In this document: positions 45,047 through 54,192 of the stretch, piece after piece
How positions within the stretch are numbered: position 1 is the first letter of the stretch
Layout of the letters: every line of letters starts with the position of its first letter
From: Pseudobdellovibrionaceae bacterium
GTDB taxonomy: Bacteria; Bdellovibrionota; Bdellovibrionia; Bdellovibrionales; JAMPXM01
Direction of reading: 5' to 3'
Assembly (NCBI GenBank): GCA_021463345.1
Contig: JAJTYM010000010.1
Span: forward strand, 1 to 64,000
Length of the DNA stretch: 64,000 nt
Notes under the pieces: model-generated
Told to the model about the DNA's origin: nothing
The model's database searches: none
What the model saw: the letters and a program-made list of their open reading frames with translations, nothing else
Program-made: the position numbers and the translations under genes

Positions 45047-46306
45047 ATGATGGCGAAACGTCGGCGGCTCTTCCGGAACATCGGTGAATGCCTGACCCTT
45101 GCGGGCGCGGCCGTCAAAGAAGCGCGGCGCGCGACCGAAGCCGATCTCGGGATCGTTCGCAAGGCGGCGATTCTGGAAGAGGCGGGGCGCATCGTGTGGG
45201 TGGGCCCGGAGGCGCGCCTGCCCAAAGGTCTGGGGGCGGCGGGCGCGCGGGAAGTCGATCTCGAGGGCCACGTCGTGATGCCCGCGTTGGTCGAGTGCCA
45301 CACGCATTTGGTTTTCGCCGGGCATCGCGCGGACGAGTTCGAACTGCGCAATCGGGGCGCGACGTACCAGGAGATCGCGGCCAAGGGGGGAGGGATCCTG
45401 GCGACCGTCAAACCGACGCGAAAGGCTTCGCTCGAGGAACTCTCGAGGTCGGCGCAGGCGCGCGCCGATGTCTTCGTCCGTCAAGGCGTCGCCACGATCG
45501 AGAGCAAAAGCGGTTATGCTCTGACGACGGCGGGCGAGATGAAGATGCTCGCGGCCGCGGGCCGGATACGAGGGCCGCGGGTCGTGCGCACGTACCTGGG
45601 GCCGCACGCCATCCCACCCGAGGCCGAGTCGGCCGGGGCGTATCTGGAGCGGGTGATCTCGACGGATCTCCCGCGGGTGAAGGCCGAAGGCGCCGCCCAT
45701 CGCGTCGACATCTTCGTCGAGGAGGGGTATTTCCCCGAGCCGCTCGCGCGCAGGTACCTCGAAGCCGCGCGCCGGCTCGGCTTCGAGCTGGCGGTGCACG
45801 CGGATCAGTTGACCCGCTCGGGCGGCGCGCGCTTGGCCGTCGAATTCGGAGCGCGTTCGGCCGAGCACCTCATCCGCATCGATGACGATGACGTCCGCGC
45901 GCTCGCGGGCAGCGAGACGACGAGCGTGCTTCTGCCGGCGGCCGATCTCTACTTGCGTTGCCCGTATCCGCCCGCCCGGGCGTTGCTCGACGCCGGGGCG
46001 AGGGTCGCGATCGCCACGGATTTCAATCCGGGCAGTTCGCCGACTCAGAGCGTGAGCCTGGTCGGCGTGCTCAGCCGGCTGGAAATGAAAATGACTTTGC
46101 CGGAAACGATCGTCGCGTACACTCTGGGCGGGGCGTATGCGCTCGGCCTCGGCGGTGAGCTCGGCGCGCTCACCGCGGGCCGGAGTTGCGATCTCGCGGT
46201 TTTGGGCTCTGGATGGCCCGATCTCTTCTACTCCGTCGGTGAGATGCCCATCGTTCAAGTCTGGCGAGGCGGGGCGCGTCTGAATCGACGATCCAGCGCG
46301 AATTAA
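45047..46306 (+). CDS. hutI: imidazolonepropionase
   Basis: HutI hydrolyses imidazolonepropionate to N-formimino-glutamate. The amidohydrolase metal sites are ECHTHLVFAGHRADEFELR, HADQL and ATDFNPGSS; ESKSGYAL is another family motif. The 419-residue product starts at the ATG 45047 after GAGGTGGG. It lies 1.5 kb from hutU, split by the metalloprotease gene, and has its own upstream region of about 285 bp. Confidence 0.95.
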   Translation: MMAKRRRLFRNIGECLTLAGAAVKEARRATEADLGIVRKAAILEEAGRIVWVGPEARLPKGLGAAGAREVDLEGHVVMPALVECHTHLVFAGHRADEFELRNRGATYQEIAAKGGGILATVKPTRKASLEELSRSAQARADVFVRQGVATIESKSGYALTTAGEMKMLAAAGRIRGPRVVRTYLGPHAIPPEAESAGAYLERVISTDLPRVKAEGAAHRVDIFVEEGYFPEPLARRYLEAARRLGFELAVHADQLTRSGGARLAVEFGARSAEHLIRIDDDDVRALAGSETTSVLLPAADLYLRCPYPPARALLDAGARVAIATDFNPGSSPTQSVSLVGVLSRLEMKMTLPETIVAYTLGGAYALGLGGELGALTAGRSCDLAVLGSGWPDLFYSVGEMPIVQVWRGGARLNRRSSAN

Positions 46307-46457
46307 ATTCTGTCAGATTCTTAAAAAGGATTTGCATTCCAAAAAACGGGCTGACTAGTCTTGAGGTGAGCGCTCCCAGACGAAGATCAGGATGACTTGG
46401 GTTGGGGGGCCCGTGAAGGGAACCGCATCTATCTAAGGACGGACAGGAGCCATCGTC

Positions 46458-46883
46458 ATGAGAGAGTCAGTCACCTACGTCACGCAGTCGAAATTCTTTT
46501 CGCCCGCGTTCAACGCGGCGATTTTCGATGGCCCGATCCGCATTTATTTCGCGCAATACCAGGAATCGCTCGCCCTGAAGATCTACTTCGATCTCCAGGA
46601 ACGTTTTCAGGACGCGCGCAAGAACGCGCGCGGCATTTTCAAGGATCGCGCCCGGAACATCTTCGTGATGCTCTACCCGACCGATGAGACGTTCCATCTT
46701 TCGTTCGACGGCGCCGCCGGGGGTGATCTCACGCAGGGCGCGGGGGCGTGGACGGGCCGCTCGATCGCGCGTACGCGCCTCGGCCAGGATTTCGTCGTCG
46801 GCGTGCGCGGCCCGCTCGAGGAAGCGGAACTCGGGGAGCTCTACGGCGAGGTGGACGCGATCGTGAAAGCGTCCAACGCCTAA
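46458..46883 (+). CDS. hypothetical protein
   Basis: The 141-residue protein has no signal peptide or membrane segment. It is basic in the middle (RFQDARKNARGIFKDRARN) and has an alternating strand pattern nearby (PIRIYFAQY, NIFVMLYP). ACAGGAG precedes the ATG 10 bases upstream, and the gene has its own 150-bp A/T-richer leader. I do not recognise the family. A hairpin repeat begins 9 bp after its stop. Confidence 0.7.
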   Translation: MRESVTYVTQSKFFSPAFNAAIFDGPIRIYFAQYQESLALKIYFDLQERFQDARKNARGIFKDRARNIFVMLYPTDETFHLSFDGAAGGDLTQGAGAWTGRSIARTRLGQDFVVGVRGPLEEAELGELYGEVDAIVKASNA

Positions 46884-46891
46884 AAGAACGC

Positions 46892-46955
46892 CGAAAAGTG
46901 ACACGCACCTTTTCGTAGCGCGTGCGCGCTACGAAAAGGTGCGTGTCACTTTTCG
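46892..46955. repeat. hairpin repeat element, copy 2
   Basis: Perfect 31-bp arms (46892-46922 and 46925-46955) flank only two bases, so it is nearly a continuous 64-bp palindrome. The arm core GTGACACGCACCTTTT is shared with the copies at 33374 and 54624. It lies between convergent genes, and its right end supplies the stop codon and last two to three codons of the tlpA-like gene. Confidence 0.92.
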
Positions 46956-47608
46956 TGGAGAGGCTCTTCGAGGAGGCTTTCGATCGTTTCGGCTGTTTCG
47001 TCATTGCTCCAGTCGTTGGCGCCGAATCCGCTGAATGCGATGCGCCCGCTGCGGTCGATGACGAAATTGGCGGGGAGTATGTCGACTCCGAACTTGGCGG
47101 CGAGCTCCTTGTTCGCGTCGAAGAACGAAGGGAATTCGAATTTTTTCTTGCCCCAGAACTCGCGCGCGAACGGGACGCCGACGCCGGCTTCGTCCACGTT
47201 CACCGGCACCACGCGCAGGCCCTTGTCGTGGAGCCTTTCGCCGATTTCAGCGAACGTCGGCAGCTCCACGAGGCATGGCGTGCACCAGCTCGCCCAGAAG
47301 CTCAGAATGACCACGTGCCCCTTGTAAGAGGAAAAAGGCGTTTGTTTTCCGTCGGCGTCCGTGAGCTGGAAATCGCCGACCGGCTGGCGGCTGGCCGTTT
47401 CCATGGGGTCCAGTCCGGGCGAACTGGTCTTCGCCATTTCCGCGTTTGGCCCGAAACTGGTTCTCAAGTAGCCGATGCTCGCCAGCGCCACGACCATGGC
47501 GAGCAGGCCGGCCATCACGGCTGGCGGCATGCGGAACTCGCGCTTATCGGCGTAGGCTTTGTATTCGGAGCCAGTTTCTGGGGGACGGTTCGATGATTCG
47601 TTTGTCAC
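46946..47608 (-). CDS. membrane-anchored thioredoxin-like protein (TlpA/ResA type)
   Basis: The 220-residue protein has a short cytoplasmic N-terminus, one membrane segment near 29-48, and a periplasmic thioredoxin domain. The active site is WCTPC with Cys109 and Cys112. LPANFVIDRSGRI contains the cis-Pro. Such proteins reduce disulfides in the periplasm, often for cytochrome c maturation; no cytochrome gene is near. Its final codons lie inside a hairpin repeat, and its start overlaps a divergent small gene by 16 bp. Confidence 0.9.
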   Translation of the reverse strand: MTNESSNRPPETGSEYKAYADKREFRMPPAVMAGLLAMVVALASIGYLRTSFGPNAEMAKTSSPGLDPMETASRQPVGDFQLTDADGKQTPFSSYKGHVVILSFWASWCTPCLVELPTFAEIGERLHDKGLRVVPVNVDEAGVGVPFAREFWGKKKFEFPSFFDANKELAAKFGVDILPANFVIDRSGRIAFSGFGANDWSNDETAETIESLLEEPLHEK

Positions 47609-47826
47609 GGCTTCGACACTTTAGCGGCGGCGCGCGCCGCCGTCAAAGTGAGAGCGGGCAAATCGCCGTCGAATACGTCCTGCTCCTGGTCTCGGCGATC
47701 GTGTTCGCTCTCATTATCACGAATCTGATGGTCAGTCGCGCCGACGGCGGGGAAGGTTTCGTCATCCGCAGTTGGAAGGCGATGGTCCAGGCGATCGCGG
47801 CTGACAAAGCCGACGGCGTCGATTGA
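47593..47826 (+). CDS. small pilin-like / TadE-like membrane peptide
   Basis: The 77-residue peptide has a positively charged N-terminus, then ESGQIAVEYVLLLVSAIVFALII, shown here as the segment at residues 20-42, which resembles the class III signal of Flp-type pilins and TadE proteins (processing site before the hydrophobic run and a Glu five residues later). GGGGGACGG precedes the ATG. No other tad or flp gene is nearby. The start overlaps the 5' end of the divergent tlpA-like gene by 16 bp. Confidence 0.6.
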   Translation: MIRLSRLRHFSGGARRRQSESGQIAVEYVLLLVSAIVFALIITNLMVSRADGGEGFVIRSWKAMVQAIAADKADGVD

Positions 47827-48081
47827 GAACCGTTTCCCGCGCATCGCGATGAATCCGCGCTGAAGGCGGCGGATCCCGCCCACCGAAATCTCGCGACGGG
47901 AATTTTCCGATGGCCCCGCCGCGACCGGCGCTGGGAGACTTCGCCACAAAACTCCTTCCGTCGGAGTTGATGCTGGATTGCCCTGTCAGACAAAGGGTTT
48001 GCCGCGGCCGCGAGAGGAATTCCGTGACTTTCGAATCCGCCTCCGGCTAGGCTGCGTCATTCCGCAAGTCGAGGAGTTTCC

Positions 48082-49293
48082 ATGAACGAAGAAGCTTGGC
48101 GCGAATTCGATCTCTTCAATCCCACGGACGAGCACAAGATGCTGCGCGAGACGGCCCGATCCTTCGTTTCCGGCGAGGTCGAGCCGCAGGCGTTGGAGCA
48201 TGACCGCAAGGAAACGTTCAACCTCCCGCTTTTCCGCAAGTTGGGCGAACTGGGCTACCTGGGCCTCACAGTGCCCGAGGCGTACGGCGGCTCCGGCTTG
48301 GACGCGCTCGCCGCCGTGATCGTGCATGAGGAGCTGTCGGCGAGCGACCCCGGCTTCTGCCTCGCTTATCTCGCGCACTCCATGCTCTGCGTGAACAACT
48401 TGGCCGTCAACGGCGGCGAGGAGCAGAAGAAGCGCTGGCTCCCGAAACTCTGCTCCGGCGAGTGGGTCGGGGCGATGGCGATGTCCGAGCCCGCGGTCGG
48501 CACCGACGTTCTCGGGCTCGAGACCGCCGCGCGCCGGGACGGGGACGACTACGTCATCGACGGCCGCAAGATGTGGATCACCAACGGTTGCGTCGACGAC
48601 GCCGGCACTCCAGCCGACATCGTCTGGCTGTACGCGAGGACGGGCGAGAAGGACGGTCGCCCGCAACTCTCGACGTTCGTCGTCGAGAATGGGGCGCGGG
48701 GTTACGGAGTCGGTCAGAAGATCAAGGACAAGACGGGGATGCGGGCCTCGAACACGGCCGAACTCGTCTTCGACAAATGCCGCGTGCCCGCGGCCAACCT
48801 CGTCGGGCGGGAGGGCGAGTCCGTGCACCACATGATGCGCAACCTCGAGATCGAACGCCTGACGCTGGCGGCGATGAGTCTCGGGATCGCGCGCCGCTCG
48901 TTGGAGGTCATGAACCGGTACGCGCGGGAACGCTCGTCGTTCGGCCGCCCGCTCAATCGCTTCGGTCAGATCCAGCGCCACATCGGCGAGTCTTACGCCG
49001 AGTACCGGGCCTGCCGAGCGTACGTTTACGAGACCGCGCGCCGCATGCGCCTCGATCAGGGCGGCAACCGACTCGACTCCGACGGCGCGAAACTGATCGC
49101 GTCGACGCTCGCGAAAAACATCGCCGACCGCGCGGTGCAGGTCCTCGGCGGTTACGGGTACGTGGGCGAGTACGTCGTCGAGCGCCTGTGGCGTGACGCC
49201 AAGCTGCTCGAGATCGGCGGCGGCACCGTCGAAGCGCATCAGAAAAACATCACGCGCGATCTGGCGAAGGACCCGTCCGCCATCGTCGACTGA
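48082..49293 (+). CDS. acyl-CoA dehydrogenase, isovaleryl-CoA dehydrogenase-like
   Basis: This 403-residue flavoprotein oxidises an acyl-CoA to the enoyl-CoA. Family motifs are AMSEPAVGTD, MWITNG, SFGRPLNRFGQIQ, and QVLGGYGYVGEY. The usual C-terminal catalytic Glu region reads EIGGGTVEAHQ, with Gly in its place. NLEIERL holds Glu258 at the position used as catalytic base by isovaleryl-CoA dehydrogenase. This points to branched-chain (leucine) substrates, though long-chain enzymes share the feature. Confidence 0.88.
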   Translation: MNEEAWREFDLFNPTDEHKMLRETARSFVSGEVEPQALEHDRKETFNLPLFRKLGELGYLGLTVPEAYGGSGLDALAAVIVHEELSASDPGFCLAYLAHSMLCVNNLAVNGGEEQKKRWLPKLCSGEWVGAMAMSEPAVGTDVLGLETAARRDGDDYVIDGRKMWITNGCVDDAGTPADIVWLYARTGEKDGRPQLSTFVVENGARGYGVGQKIKDKTGMRASNTAELVFDKCRVPAANLVGREGESVHHMMRNLEIERLTLAAMSLGIARRSLEVMNRYARERSSFGRPLNRFGQIQRHIGESYAEYRACRAYVYETARRMRLDQGGNRLDSDGAKLIASTLAKNIADRAVQVLGGYGYVGEYVVERLWRDAKLLEIGGGTVEAHQKNITRDLAKDPSAIVD

Positions 49294-49371
49294 GCGGATT
49301 GGGGGAGGGCGGGTGCCGCGTCCCGCGGCTTCCCCGAAACGACGCCCGATCCTCGAGCAGGGAGTTCCTCG

Positions 49372-50703
49372 ATGCCGGCCCCTTCCGTTTGCGTGTTCTG
49401 GTTCCGCCGCGATCTGCGCCTCGAGGACAACACGGGGCTCGCGGCGGCCCTCGCCTCGGGCCTGCCCGTCGTGCCGCTCTTCATTTTCGACACGGAGATC
49501 CTCGGCCGGCTCGAGGACAAGGACGATCTTCGCGTCCAGTTCATCCGTTCGCGGCTCGACGAGATCGATCGGACGCTGCGCGCTTCCGGCTCCGGCCTGG
49601 TCGTGAAACGAGGCCGCTCGAAGGATGTGTGGCGGTCCCTGCTCGGCGAGTTGAACATAAAATTCGTTTATTTCAACCGCGACTACGAGCCCGCGGCGAT
49701 CGCTCGGGACGCGGGCGTCTCGGCGTTGCTCGCGAAATCCGGCGTCGAAGCCAGGTCTTTCAAGGACCAGGTGATCTTCGAGGCGTCCGAAGTGCGCAAG
49801 GACTCGGGCGGGCCCTACACGGTTTTCACGCCCTACAGTCGGAAATGGAAAGCGCTCTTGACGGAAGAGGCCTTGCGCCCCGCTCGGGCGGGGAAAGGCT
49901 CGTTCTTCCGGCACAAAGCGCGCGGCGTGCCCGCGCTCGCGGAACTCGGTTTCCGGTCGCGCCCTTTCGAATTCCCCTCGCCCCGCATCGACCGCGGGCT
50001 CCTCCGGGCGTACGGCGAGACCCGCGATGTGCCGGCTCTGCGCGGCACCAGCCGTTTGGGCGTCCATCTGCGTTTCGGGACGGTGAGCGTCCGCGAGCTG
50101 GCGGCCGTCGCGCGCCGGACGAGCGAGGCTTGGCTGAACGAACTCATCTGGCGCGAGTTCTTCATGCAGATCCTGTTTCATTTCCCCCACGTCGCCGATG
50201 GGCCGTTCCGGCCCGAGTACGCCGGGATCGCTTGGCGGCACGACGAGGCGCAGTTTCGGGCTTGGCGCGAAGGGCGCACGGGATACCCGATCGTCGACGC
50301 GGGAATGCGCGAACTCAGCGAGACGGGTTTCATGCACAACCGCGCGCGGATGATCGCCGGGAGTTTCCTCGCCAAGCACCTGCTGATCGATTGGCGCTGG
50401 GGCGAGGCGCACTTCGCGCGCAAGCTGCTCGACTTCGACCTCGCGGCGAACAACGGCAATTGGCAATGGGTGGCCGGGACCGGTTGCGATGCGGCCCCGT
50501 ACTTCCGGATATTCAGCCCGGAAGCGCAGACGCGCGCGTTCGACGCGAAGCTCGAGTACGCGCGGCGCTGGGTCCCCGAACTCGGCACGAAAGATTATCC
50601 GCGGCCGATCGTCGATCACGCGTACGCGCGTTCGCGGGCGTTGGCCGAGTACAGGGAGGCGCTTTCCTCCGCTCGCCCGCGCCCGGAGCGAAAGCGGGTT
50701 TGA
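49372..50703 (+). CDS. phrB: deoxyribodipyrimidine photolyase
   Basis: The 443-residue enzyme repairs UV-induced cyclobutane pyrimidine dimers using light and FAD. The N-terminal photolyase domain (VFWFRRDLRLEDNTGL) and the C-terminal FAD domain are both present. The latter has ELIWREFFMQ, GRTGYPIVDAGMREL, HNRARMIAGSFL and NNGNWQWVAGTG; the last of these is the part near the dimer pocket. Cryptochrome-like function is less likely. It precedes an epimerase gene by 21 bp. Confidence 0.95.
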   Translation: MPAPSVCVFWFRRDLRLEDNTGLAAALASGLPVVPLFIFDTEILGRLEDKDDLRVQFIRSRLDEIDRTLRASGSGLVVKRGRSKDVWRSLLGELNIKFVYFNRDYEPAAIARDAGVSALLAKSGVEARSFKDQVIFEASEVRKDSGGPYTVFTPYSRKWKALLTEEALRPARAGKGSFFRHKARGVPALAELGFRSRPFEFPSPRIDRGLLRAYGETRDVPALRGTSRLGVHLRFGTVSVRELAAVARRTSEAWLNELIWREFFMQILFHFPHVADGPFRPEYAGIAWRHDEAQFRAWREGRTGYPIVDAGMRELSETGFMHNRARMIAGSFLAKHLLIDWRWGEAHFARKLLDFDLAANNGNWQWVAGTGCDAAPYFRIFSPEAQTRAFDAKLEYARRWVPELGTKDYPRPIVDHAYARSRALAEYREALSSARPRPERKRV

Positions 50704-50724
50704 TGGAATGAAGGGAGGCACGGG

Positions 50725-51645
50725 ATGAGAATCCTCATGACTGGCGCGACGGGCTTGATCGGCTCCGCCCTCGGCCGTGAACTGGCGGCCGCGGGGCATG
50801 AGATCGTCGTGCTCGCGCGGGATCCGCTCGGAGCGAGGTCTCGCCTCCCTTTTCCCTGCGTGATTCACGAGTGGGCGTCCGCGACCGACCCGGTCCCGGA
50901 GGCGGCTTTGGCGGGGATCGAAGGCGTCGTGCACCTGGCGGGCGAGCCGATCGCGGACGGCCGCTGGAGCGAGGCGCGCAAGCGGCGGATCCGCGACTCG
51001 CGGGTGGCGGGCACGCGAGGGCTCGTCGCGGCGCTCTCCGCGCTCGAGACACGCCTCCGGGTTTTCGTCGGCGGTTCGGCCATCGGGTTTTACGGCGATC
51101 GCGGTGACGAACTCCTCGCCGAGGACGCCGCGCCAGGCGCGGGTTTCCTCGCCGGCGTCTGCGTCGACTGGGAGCGCGCGGCCGATCGATTGCGGGTCGC
51201 CGGGACCCGCGTCGTGCACGTGCGCACGGGGATCGCGCTCGCCGCGGACGGGGGCGCCCTGGCCAAAATGCGCCTGATTTTCGCCAGGGGCTTGGGGGGA
51301 CGGATCGCGTCGGGTTCGCAATGGATGAGCTGGGTCCACCTGGAGGACCTTGTGCGCTTGTTCCGCTTCGCCCTCGAAAACGAGCGGGTGGAAGGGGCGG
51401 TCAACGGCGTCGCCCCGGAACCGGTGACCAATGCGCGATTCTCGCGCGAGTTGGCGCGCGCGTTGGGAACGTTCGCCGTCCTGCCGGTTCCGGGGATCTT
51501 GCTCAAAGCGGCCCTCGGCGAACTCGCCGGGGTGCTGCTCGGCGGGGCCAGGGTTTCGAGCGCGAAAGTCGAAAGCCTCGGCTTCCGCTTCCGGCACCCG
51601 GAACTCGGGCCTGCGCTCGAGGACCTGCTCGCCGGCCGGTTGTAG
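50725..51645 (+). CDS. TIGR01777-family NAD-dependent epimerase/dehydratase-like protein
   Basis: The 306-residue protein has the short-chain Rossmann start MTGATGLIGSALGREL, VHLAGEPIADGRWSEARK typical of this subfamily (SulA/YfcH-like), and the C-terminal DUF1731-like GALKxxLGE-type region here seen as LKAALGELAGVLLGGARV. Its substrate is unknown. It follows the photolyase by 21 bp and precedes trmH by 35 bp. AAGGGAGG lies in front of the ATG. Confidence 0.88.
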   Translation: MRILMTGATGLIGSALGRELAAAGHEIVVLARDPLGARSRLPFPCVIHEWASATDPVPEAALAGIEGVVHLAGEPIADGRWSEARKRRIRDSRVAGTRGLVAALSALETRLRVFVGGSAIGFYGDRGDELLAEDAAPGAGFLAGVCVDWERAADRLRVAGTRVVHVRTGIALAADGGALAKMRLIFARGLGGRIASGSQWMSWVHLEDLVRLFRFALENERVEGAVNGVAPEPVTNARFSRELARALGTFAVLPVPGILLKAALGELAGVLLGGARVSSAKVESLGFRFRHPELGPALEDLLAGRL

Positions 51646-51680
51646 ACACCGCCGCGTTCTTCCGCTATTCGTGGGTGAGC

Positions 51681-52403
51681 ATGTCGTCGCACAACCCACG
51701 CTTCCCTCATTCCGGCTCCATCAAGATCGGCTCCCTTGAGGTCACGGCCGAACAGGTGCTCGAACTCGCGGCCCCGTACCTGACCGCGAGCCGACGCGAG
51801 CGGATCGACGCGGTCGTCGAGAACCGCACGTATTCCGTCGTGCCGGTCATGGAGAACATCTACGACAGGGGGAACGTCAGCGCGGTCATGCGAAGCGCCG
51901 AGGCGCTGGGGTTTCAGGCGGCGCACGTCATCGAGTTGAACGAGCGGTTCAAAGAGGCCAACCGGGTCACCCAGGGCGCCGACAAGTGGCTCGACGTCTT
52001 TCGCTGGAAATCGACCGCCGCGTGCGCCGTCGACCTGAAGGCGCGGGGGTACAAGATTTACGCGACTCATCTCGATGCGGCGGTGCCGATCGGCTCCGTC
52101 GATTGGAGCGAGCCCGCGGCCATCGTCTTTGGCAACGAGAAGGACGGCGTTTCGGAGGAGATGCTGGCTCTCGCCGACGGGAGGATCGTCATCCCCATGC
52201 TCGGATTCGTGCAGAGTTTCAACATCTCGGTCGCGGCGGCGATCGCGCTTTACCACGTCTGCCAGGATCGTTCGCGCCGGTTCGGGCGGCACGGCGATCT
52301 GAGCGAAGAGGAGAAGCGCGCGCTGCGCGCGCTTTACTGCCTGCGCACGGCGAAGAACCCGGAGCGCCTCTTTTCCAGGCTGCTCGCGCGGCGTCCGCTC
52401 TGA
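51681..52403 (+). CDS. trmH: SpoU/TrmH-family RNA 2'-O-methyltransferase
   Basis: The 240-residue protein carries the three SpoU motifs: ENIYDRGNVSAVMRSAEALG, VFGNEKDGVSEEML and IPMLGFVQSFNISVAAAIALY, which form the knotted S-adenosylmethionine site. The size and the extra C-terminal helices fit TrmH, which methylates G18 of tRNA. The ATG at 51681 is taken; the frame is open upstream inside the epimerase gene. Confidence 0.88.
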   Translation: MSSHNPRFPHSGSIKIGSLEVTAEQVLELAAPYLTASRRERIDAVVENRTYSVVPVMENIYDRGNVSAVMRSAEALGFQAAHVIELNERFKEANRVTQGADKWLDVFRWKSTAACAVDLKARGYKIYATHLDAAVPIGSVDWSEPAAIVFGNEKDGVSEEMLALADGRIVIPMLGFVQSFNISVAAAIALYHVCQDRSRRFGRHGDLSEEEKRALRALYCLRTAKNPERLFSRLLARRPL

Positions 52404-52406
52404 TGG

Positions 52407-53018
52407 TCAGAGCCGTTCCAGGAATTCGTTCTCGATCTCGTTGATCCGCGCTTCGTTGGCCGCGCGCTGGCGTCGCAGGTCTTCGAGGTTCGATTTGAGC
52501 GTCGTCTGGTCGGCGGCGCGCGCGCCGCTTTTGGAGAGGCGAGCGAAAACGTCGCCGATCCTTTTCTCGATGTCGGCGTTTTCTTTCTCGATCAGATGGA
52601 TGCGGCGCCCGACTTCGTAGGAAGGGAGGAAGGCCGCCTCGAGGTGACCGGGACAGACGAGTTCGTAGAGCTGGCCGGCCTTGCCCGCCTCGAACCCCCG
52701 TTGCGGCGTGCAAAAGTCGACGAGCCCCGCGTTGTGCCCGTTGAGGTAAAGCTCCTCGTCGGGCGGCTCGCCCGCCCCCGCGCAGGCGCCCCGATGGCGC
52801 TCGAGCGCCTGCGGCGATTCGCCGCCGACGCCGTCTTGGCGGCCGATCTCGTACCAATCGAGGTTTTGACAGGGCTTGTTTTTGTCGATCGTCGCGCAGC
52901 CGGACGTCGTGACCAGGTACGCGCCAAGGGCGATCATCGCCAAGCGCAGGACGATCCGCGCGAGCGTTATTTTTGGGATGTCGGCGAGGGAAGGGCGGGG
53001 AGTCTTTGGCATCGCCAT
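52407..53018 (-). CDS. DUF2799-type lipoprotein
   Basis: The product has a membrane or lipoprotein signal ending in SGCATIDK. A domain with the DUF2799 pattern follows: CQNLDWYEIGRQDGVGG, HRGACAG and GHNAGLVDFCTPQRGFEAG. Its C-terminus is a coiled coil with many Glu, Arg and Asn. Family members are envelope proteins of unknown role. ATG at 53018 gives 203 residues; 53012 and 53069 are alternatives. It converges with trmH, with only 3 bp between the genes. Confidence 0.78.
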   Translation of the reverse strand: MAMPKTPRPSLADIPKITLARIVLRLAMIALGAYLVTTSGCATIDKNKPCQNLDWYEIGRQDGVGGESPQALERHRGACAGAGEPPDEELYLNGHNAGLVDFCTPQRGFEAGKAGQLYELVCPGHLEAAFLPSYEVGRRIHLIEKENADIEKRIGDVFARLSKSGARAADQTTLKSNLEDLRRQRAANEARINEIENEFLERL

Positions 53019-53129
53019 TCTTTTAGGGGGCGAGCGGCCTCGAAGTCCATCGCTGAGTTCCCGTTTCATGGTGTGATTGTAGGGGTTTCAGGCCTGGACC
53101 CCCGGGGGCTCGGAGTGTACATTGGTCGC

Positions 53130-54122
53130 GTGGTCATTTCACGCGCGCCGTTCAGGCTCAGTTTCCTCGGCGGTCTCACCGACCTGCCGTCGTTTTTCAC
53201 CGGTGAAGAAGGCGCGACGCTGACCTGCGCGATCAAGAAGTACATGTACATCACGGTCAACGAGCGTTTCGACGAAACGTACCGCGTGGCGTATTCCAAA
53301 ACTGAGATCTGTGAGACCCCTGACCGGATCGAGCACAAGATCGTCAGGACCGTTTTGAGCGCGTACGCGCCGGCGGCGCGGGAGCAGGCTTCAGGCCACG
53401 GGCTCGAGATCATGTCGATGGCCGATATTCCCGCCGGGACGGGGTTGGGCAGTTCGTCCGCTTTCACCGTGGGGCTGCTGCAGGCGATGAAGGCGTACCT
53501 CGGTTTCGTGCCGGGCCCGGCGGCTCTCGCCGCCGAAGCCGCGCGGATCGAGATCGAGGAGTGCCGCGAGCCGATCGGCAAGCAGGATCAATACGCCGCC
53601 GCTTTCGGCGGTCTGAGGTATTTCCGCTATTTGCCTTCTGGCGAGGTGATCGCCGAGCCGCTCGGCGGGACGGAAGGGACCAAACGCGAATTGGAAGCCT
53701 CGATCCTGTTGTTCTACACGGGCATTACGAGATCGGCTTCTGCGGTCATAAAGGAGCACAAGGCCGATCCGGGATGGAAGCGGGAAACGTTGCGCGAGAT
53801 GAAAAAGCTCGCCGACCGCGGTCGGCGCGTGATCGAGGAGAATCAGCCGGTCTCGCGGTTCGGAGAGCTCTTGCACGAAGGCTGGTCCTTGAAAAAGAGC
53901 ATGGCTTCCGGTATCAGTGCCCCTCGCATCGACGAGTGGTACGAGCGCGCCCGTTCGGCGGGTGCTTGGGGCGGCAAAATCATGGGGGCCGGCGGCGGCG
54001 GTTTCCTGATGATCATGGTCGATCCCGGGAGGCGGGCCGCCGTCCGTCAAGAGCTCGCCGAGCTTCGCTCCGTCCCCGTAGCGTTCGAGAGTTTCGGCAG
54101 CCGCGTGATCTTCATCGGTTGA
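53130..54122 (+). CDS. GHMP-family kinase, heptose-7-phosphate kinase-like
   Basis: This protein of about 330 residues starts at a GTG (alternative GTG at 53115). ISRAPFRLSFLGGLTDLPSF is the usual start of sugar-acting GHMP kinases. IPAGTGLGSSSAFTVGLLQA is the phosphate-binding loop. GKQDQYAAAFGG and KIMGAGGGGFLMIM complete the fold. The closest well-known role is D-glycero-alpha-D-manno-heptose-7-phosphate kinase (HddA), used to make GDP-heptose for surface polysaccharide. No other heptose genes are next to it. Confidence 0.82.
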   Translation: MVISRAPFRLSFLGGLTDLPSFFTGEEGATLTCAIKKYMYITVNERFDETYRVAYSKTEICETPDRIEHKIVRTVLSAYAPAAREQASGHGLEIMSMADIPAGTGLGSSSAFTVGLLQAMKAYLGFVPGPAALAAEAARIEIEECREPIGKQDQYAAAFGGLRYFRYLPSGEVIAEPLGGTEGTKRELEASILLFYTGITRSASAVIKEHKADPGWKRETLREMKKLADRGRRVIEENQPVSRFGELLHEGWSLKKSMASGISAPRIDEWYERARSAGAWGGKIMGAGGGGFLMIMVDPGRRAAVRQELAELRSVPVAFESFGSRVIFIG

Positions 54123-54192
54123 GACGCGGAGTTGACAGGCGAAGTCGATGCGTGAAGTCGCGATACGAAGAGCCGGAAGGCCGAGGAAACCT

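Noticed and set aside
43568-46258. A single 896-codon minus-strand gene covering the hutI region
   Set aside because: Only the last 397 codons have a signal peptide and protein-like sequence; the rest mirrors hutI.
47986-51699. Open frame of more than 1200 codons on the minus strand
   Set aside because: It lies opposite three well-recognised enzymes (acyl-CoA dehydrogenase, photolyase, epimerase) and has shadow-like composition.
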